DNA of 18,026 bases from CAYHGX01 sp964356355. GTDB lineage: Bacteria > Patescibacteriota > Gracilibacteria > UBA1369 > LOWO2-01-FULL-3. The notes below the pieces were generated by a model. The model worked only from the letters and a program-made list of their open reading frames with translations, did not search any database and had not been told where the DNA came from. The translations under genes and the position numbers were made by a program. Shown piece by piece: positions 15,702-18,026 of this stretch. The stretch covers positions 1 through 18,026 of the forward strand of contig CAYHGX010000021.1 of the NCBI GenBank assembly GCA_964356355.1. The letters are read 5' to 3'. Position 1 is the stretch's first letter; each line of letters begins with the position of its first letter.

Positions 15702-16100
15702 ATGACTAAATATTTAATTATCGGTTCTGTGGCGGTTTCAATTTTCCTTATTAGTGCAGCCATGTTTGTTTCCCCTGGTGGCAGTGGCAAGAATAGTGGC
15801 GGAAAAAACCTAAACAACGTAACCACTGAAAGTGGCAAACAGGTTATCGAGATTAGCGCACGTGGTGGCTATTTCCCTAGGATATCTCAGGCTAAGGCGG
15901 GTGTAGATTCAGTGATAAAAATGACTACAAATGGTACGTTTGATTGTTCATCTTCAGTAATTATCCCCTCTTTAAATTATCAGAAAAATTTACCTATGAC
16001 TGGAGAGACCTTGATCGATCTTCCAGCCCAACAGGCAGGCACAACGTTGCAGGGATATTGCGCCATGGGGATGTACAATTTTCAGGTGGAGTTTGAATAA
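15702..16100 (+). CDS. Membrane-anchored cupredoxin-like protein
   Basis: This 132-aa protein has a hydrophobic N-terminal helix (residues about 4-23) that anchors it or serves as a signal, without a lipobox Cys. A Gly/Ser/Asn-rich linker follows to about 45, then a beta-rich domain ending GYCAMGMYNFQVEF. Cys82 (FDCSSS), Cys120, Met122 and Met124 are likely copper ligands, as in the EfeO-type cupredoxin family, where a C-x-M-G-M loop is common. A classical His ligand is not evident in the domain. It lies last in the copper operon, 2 nt after the HMA/TauE gene, so it probably holds copper outside the membrane for the pump or transporter. No clear terminator follows. Confidence 0.75.
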   Translation: MTKYLIIGSVAVSIFLISAAMFVSPGGSGKNSGGKNLNNVTTESGKQVIEISARGGYFPRISQAKAGVDSVIKMTTNGTFDCSSSVIIPSLNYQKNLPMTGETLIDLPAQQAGTTLQGYCAMGMYNFQVEFE

Positions 16101-16124
16101 AAACTGGATTTAATGGTGGGTTTG

Positions 16125-16133
16125 TGGTATAAT
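16125..16133 (+). promoter_or_regulatory. Extended -10 promoter of the metallopeptidase gene
   Basis: TGG-TATAAT is an extended -10 box (TGn plus consensus TATAAT at 16128-16133). It lies 38 nt before the ATG at 16172. No good -35 is seen 17 bp upstream (TGGATT at 16105-16110), as expected for an extended -10 promoter. Confidence 0.55.
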
Positions 16134-16171
16134 TTTGTGATGTCACCGAGCCCAAATTTAGAAAAACCCAT

Positions 16172-16888
16172 ATGACAAACCCACAACTAACACCACAGGC
16201 AGCTAATAATGACGTAGAAGTGAAAGTGACACAGGAGCATGCTGATAAGGTGATTGCGTCAGTTGAGGGTGATACGGCTAAACGGGCAATGGATGCCTTG
16301 AATGATCCTGAAAGGGAAAATCTACAGAGAGCCATTGATATAGTAAACGCGAAATTTGGTGATAGATTAAAGGTTAATTTAAATGAACTATTGTTTAGGA
16401 AGCTCGCGGGGGATCGCGTAGGCGAATCCAGAAGTGAGGGAGTGATTGTTGATCCCATCATGCTACTGCATCCGGCCGCCAGGTTGGCACATGTGATTGC
16501 GCATGAATTGGCGCACCAAAAAGGCGAAGTGGATCCTGAGGGAATGGTGGAGAGCTATGTGGCCCTTTTCTTCCCTGAGGGAGACTTGGAACACAGCTAT
16601 GATCAGGCGCAGGTAGACTTTAGAGAATTAGCGAAGAGAATGACCGTAAATGAGAGCCAGGATGGCATGATTGAGAAAATTTATGAGTGGTATGCGGAAG
16701 AGAGGTATGAGGAAATTTATCAGAGATATGCGGACACTTATATGAGTGGACTCGAAAGTGATGCTAAAAAGGAGGAGGCGTTTAGTTTTTTCTTGAATGT
16801 ATTCCCAGAGCTAGAATCTAATGGAGATGGGTGGATGGATGTGCAAGAGGTGGCGCAAGATGAGGTATTTGAAGATTTAGTAGATTAG
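16172..16888 (+). CDS. Putative zinc metallopeptidase (HExxH) with C-terminal EF-hand-like loop
   Basis: I do not recognise the family of this 238-aa protein. It contains H111-E-L-A-H115, an HExxH zinc site inside a helix (ARLAHVIAHELAHQ). Glu127 lies in a following helix (MVESYVALFF) and could be the third ligand, giving a gluzincin-like arrangement. The C-terminus has E215-S-N-G-D-G-W-M-D-V-Q-E226, which fits a 12-residue EF-hand loop with Asn3, Asp5, Gly6, Asp9 and Glu12; position 1 is Glu instead of Asp. There is no signal peptide or membrane helix, so it looks cytoplasmic or non-classically exported. Residues 140-210 are acidic and helical. It has its own promoter and is not clearly part of the copper operon. 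Peptidase activity is inferred from the motif only. Confidence 0.75.
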   Translation: MTNPQLTPQAANNDVEVKVTQEHADKVIASVEGDTAKRAMDALNDPERENLQRAIDIVNAKFGDRLKVNLNELLFRKLAGDRVGESRSEGVIVDPIMLLHPAARLAHVIAHELAHQKGEVDPEGMVESYVALFFPEGDLEHSYDQAQVDFRELAKRMTVNESQDGMIEKIYEWYAEERYEEIYQRYADTYMSGLESDAKKEEAFSFFLNVFPELESNGDGWMDVQEVAQDEVFEDLVD

Positions 16889-16921
16889 TCAATAGCACTC
16901 GCTTCGCTTCGTGCTTATCGC

Positions 16922-16950
16922 TATAATTGCTCCGCACTTAAGCGGTTTTT
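16922..16950 (+). promoter_or_regulatory. -10 box and terminator-like hairpin directly before the methyltransferase gene
   Basis: TATAAT at 16922-16927 could serve as the -10 of the next gene; no good -35 is seen. Just after it, CCGC (16932-16935) and GCGG (16942-16945) form a 4-bp stem followed by five T residues (16946-16950), and the ATG follows at once at 16951. The hairpin may end the metallopeptidase transcript while the promoter starts the next one, with a leader of only about 17 nt. An imperfect AGCAC...GTGCT repeat lies just upstream (16894-16915). Confidence 0.45.
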
Positions 16951-18026
16951 ATGGATCTACGAAAAGGACAGGTAGTGGAATTGGAGATTTTGTCTTTGGC
17001 ATTTGGCGGGGCGGGAATTGGCAAATACGATGGTTTGACGGTTTTTGTGCAGGGCACGATGCCGGGCGATAAGGTAAAGGCGGCGTTTACGCGGATTAAA
17101 AGCAACTTTGCGGAGGCGGACTTGGTGGAAATCGTAAAAGGGGCGGCGGATCGCAAGGAGCCGGTTTGTGAATATTTTGGGCTTTGTGGCGGCTGCCAGT
17201 TGCAGTTTATGCCTTATGAAAAACAGCTAGAGATTAAGAGGCAGCAGGTGGTGGATAGCTTTGAGAGGATTGGGAAGATTTATGGGGCGCCGGTGCGGGA
17301 AGTTCTAGGGGCGACGGGGAGCCAGGGACCGGCGGGCAACGGACCGGCGGGCGAATACTTCTATAGGAACAAGATGGAGTTTTCTTTTGGTTATGACAAA
17401 GAGATGAATTTTCGTTTTGGGATGCACATTCCGGGCCGGAGGTTTGATATTTTTGATATTGAGAAATGCTATTTGCAGTCGGAGTTTACTAATCAAGTAG
17501 TGAATCAGGTGCGGGATTTTGTGAAGGTACGCGAATGGGTGCCATTTAAATTTTCATGCGGCGAGGGATTTTTGAGACAACTAATTATGCGCGAAGGAAA
17601 GCGCACCGGCGAGGTGATGGCTATTTTATATACATCAGATGATTTGCCGGTGGATTTTGAAAAGGAACTGGAAAAAATGGTAGATGAGCTAAGGAAAATT
17701 GAAATGGAGGGGAAAAAGTTAACATCCTTCTATTGGCTAACGGTGATTAGCAAGAGAGGTGTCCCCCGCCAGGTGAAGGAAAAACTGATATTTGGAAAGG
17801 AGGCAATGACAGAGGAAATGATTTTGGGCGGAGGGGAAAAACTGGCTTTTGATATTTTGCCGCAGGCATTTTTCCAAGTTAACACCTTGCAGGCTGAGGT
17901 ACTTTATAGTCAGGTAGTGGAGATGGCAGGACTTGGGGTGGGCGCGAGCGCCGGGGCCGACCGCAAACTGATCTATGATCTATTTTGCGGCACGGGCACG
18001 ATCGGGCTGTTTTTAGCCAAATATGC
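16951..18026 (+). CDS. RNA (uracil-5-)-methyltransferase, TrmA/RlmD-type, 3' end cut by the window
   Basis: The open frame runs 358 codons to the window edge. Residues 1-60 form a TRAM domain for RNA binding. Cys73, Cys79, Cys82 (C-x5-C-x2-C) and Cys173 are placed as in the iron-sulfur cluster of RlmD/RumA-like enzymes. FYRNKMEFSFG, PQAFFQVNT and the SAM-binding DLFCGTGTIGL (from about 343) follow the family order. The catalytic Cys and final motifs lie outside the window. Such enzymes form 5-methyluridine in 23S rRNA (RlmC/RlmD) or tRNA (TrmA); which RNA is used cannot be decided here. GC-rich in-frame insertions stand before YFYRNKM (GPAGN-GPAGE, 126-135) and before the SAM motif. The start is the ATG right after the hairpin at 16932-16950; no Shine-Dalgarno sequence is present. 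Confidence 0.9.
   Translation, partial: MDLRKGQVVELEILSLAFGGAGIGKYDGLTVFVQGTMPGDKVKAAFTRIKSNFAEADLVEIVKGAADRKEPVCEYFGLCGGCQLQFMPYEKQLEIKRQQVVDSFERIGKIYGAPVREVLGATGSQGPAGNGPAGEYFYRNKMEFSFGYDKEMNFRFGMHIPGRRFDIFDIEKCYLQSEFTNQVVNQVRDFVKVREWVPFKFSCGEGFLRQLIMREGKRTGEVMAILYTSDDLPVDFEKELEKMVDELRKIEMEGKKLTSFYWLTVISKRGVPRQVKEKLIFGKEAMTEEMILGGGEKLAFDILPQAFFQVNTLQAEVLYSQVVEMAGLGVGASAGADRKLIYDLFCGTGTIGLFLAKY
17326..17355 (+). repeat. In-frame 15-bp tandem duplication, GC-rich
   Basis: Two copies of GGACCGGCGGGC plus three bases (AAC, then GAA) lie head to tail and in frame, encoding GPAGN-GPAGE in the methyltransferase. Their G/C content stands out against the surrounding gene. Confidence 0.85.

Noticed and set aside
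1..18026. CRISPR array, insertion sequence or transposase
   Set aside because: No regularly spaced repeats and no transposase or integrase gene were found; the only repeats are the short ones listed.

Overview
The window reads as a chromosomal segment of a bacterium using the standard stop codons (TGA ends several genes). Almost no gene start has a Shine-Dalgarno sequence, the leaders are A/T-rich, and the recognisable promoters have ordinary TTGACA/TATAAT boxes. Together with the mix of short housekeeping and envelope genes, this hints at a Candidate Phyla Radiation (Patescibacteria)-type genome. That placement is inference from style only; no marker gene in the window fixes the lineage.

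Region 1 (about 150-9510, minus strand) is a defence module. A type I restriction-modification operon runs hsdM, an unrecognised gene, hsdS, a KAP-family P-loop NTPase, hsdR. Neighbouring genes overlap or are spaced by only a few bases, so the two non-hsd genes are built into the operon. Downstream lies a Fic AMP-transferase-type gene with a winged-helix C-terminus. It has its own consensus sigma70-type promoter whose -35 box covers the hsdR stop codon, two inverted repeats in its control region, and a terminator. HsdM/HsdS should methylate the host target and HsdR should translocate and cleave unmodified DNA. The KAP ATPase, the unknown protein and Fic are candidate extra effectors or regulators.

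Region 2 (9537-9732) is a junction. A 121-bp structured palindromic element with perfect 17-bp ends, containing terminator-like hairpins for both strands, abuts the encoded CCA end of a tRNA-Gly(UCC) gene on the minus strand. A 14/15 match to the palindrome's end lies at 69-83, on the far side of the fic gene, so the defence module may be bracketed by related short repeats.

Region 3 (9822-12004, plus strand) holds one long LytR-CpsA-Psr (LCP) protein, a cell-envelope glycopolymer transferase with an unusual 400-residue extracytoplasmic N-terminal part.

Region 4 (12056-16100, plus strand) is a copper-resistance operon: a CsoR repressor, a CopA Cu+ P-type ATPase, a membrane protein combining a heavy-metal-binding domain with a TauE/SafE (DsbD-like) domain, and a membrane-anchored cupredoxin-like protein. 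The genes overlap or abut and are probably read as one transcript from a promoter overlapped by a CsoR-like operator.

Region 5 (16116-18026, plus strand) has a putative HExxH metallopeptidase with a C-terminal EF-hand-like loop, then the first 358 codons of a TrmA/RlmD-type RNA uracil-5-methyltransferase that runs off the window. That gene carries GC-rich in-frame insertions.
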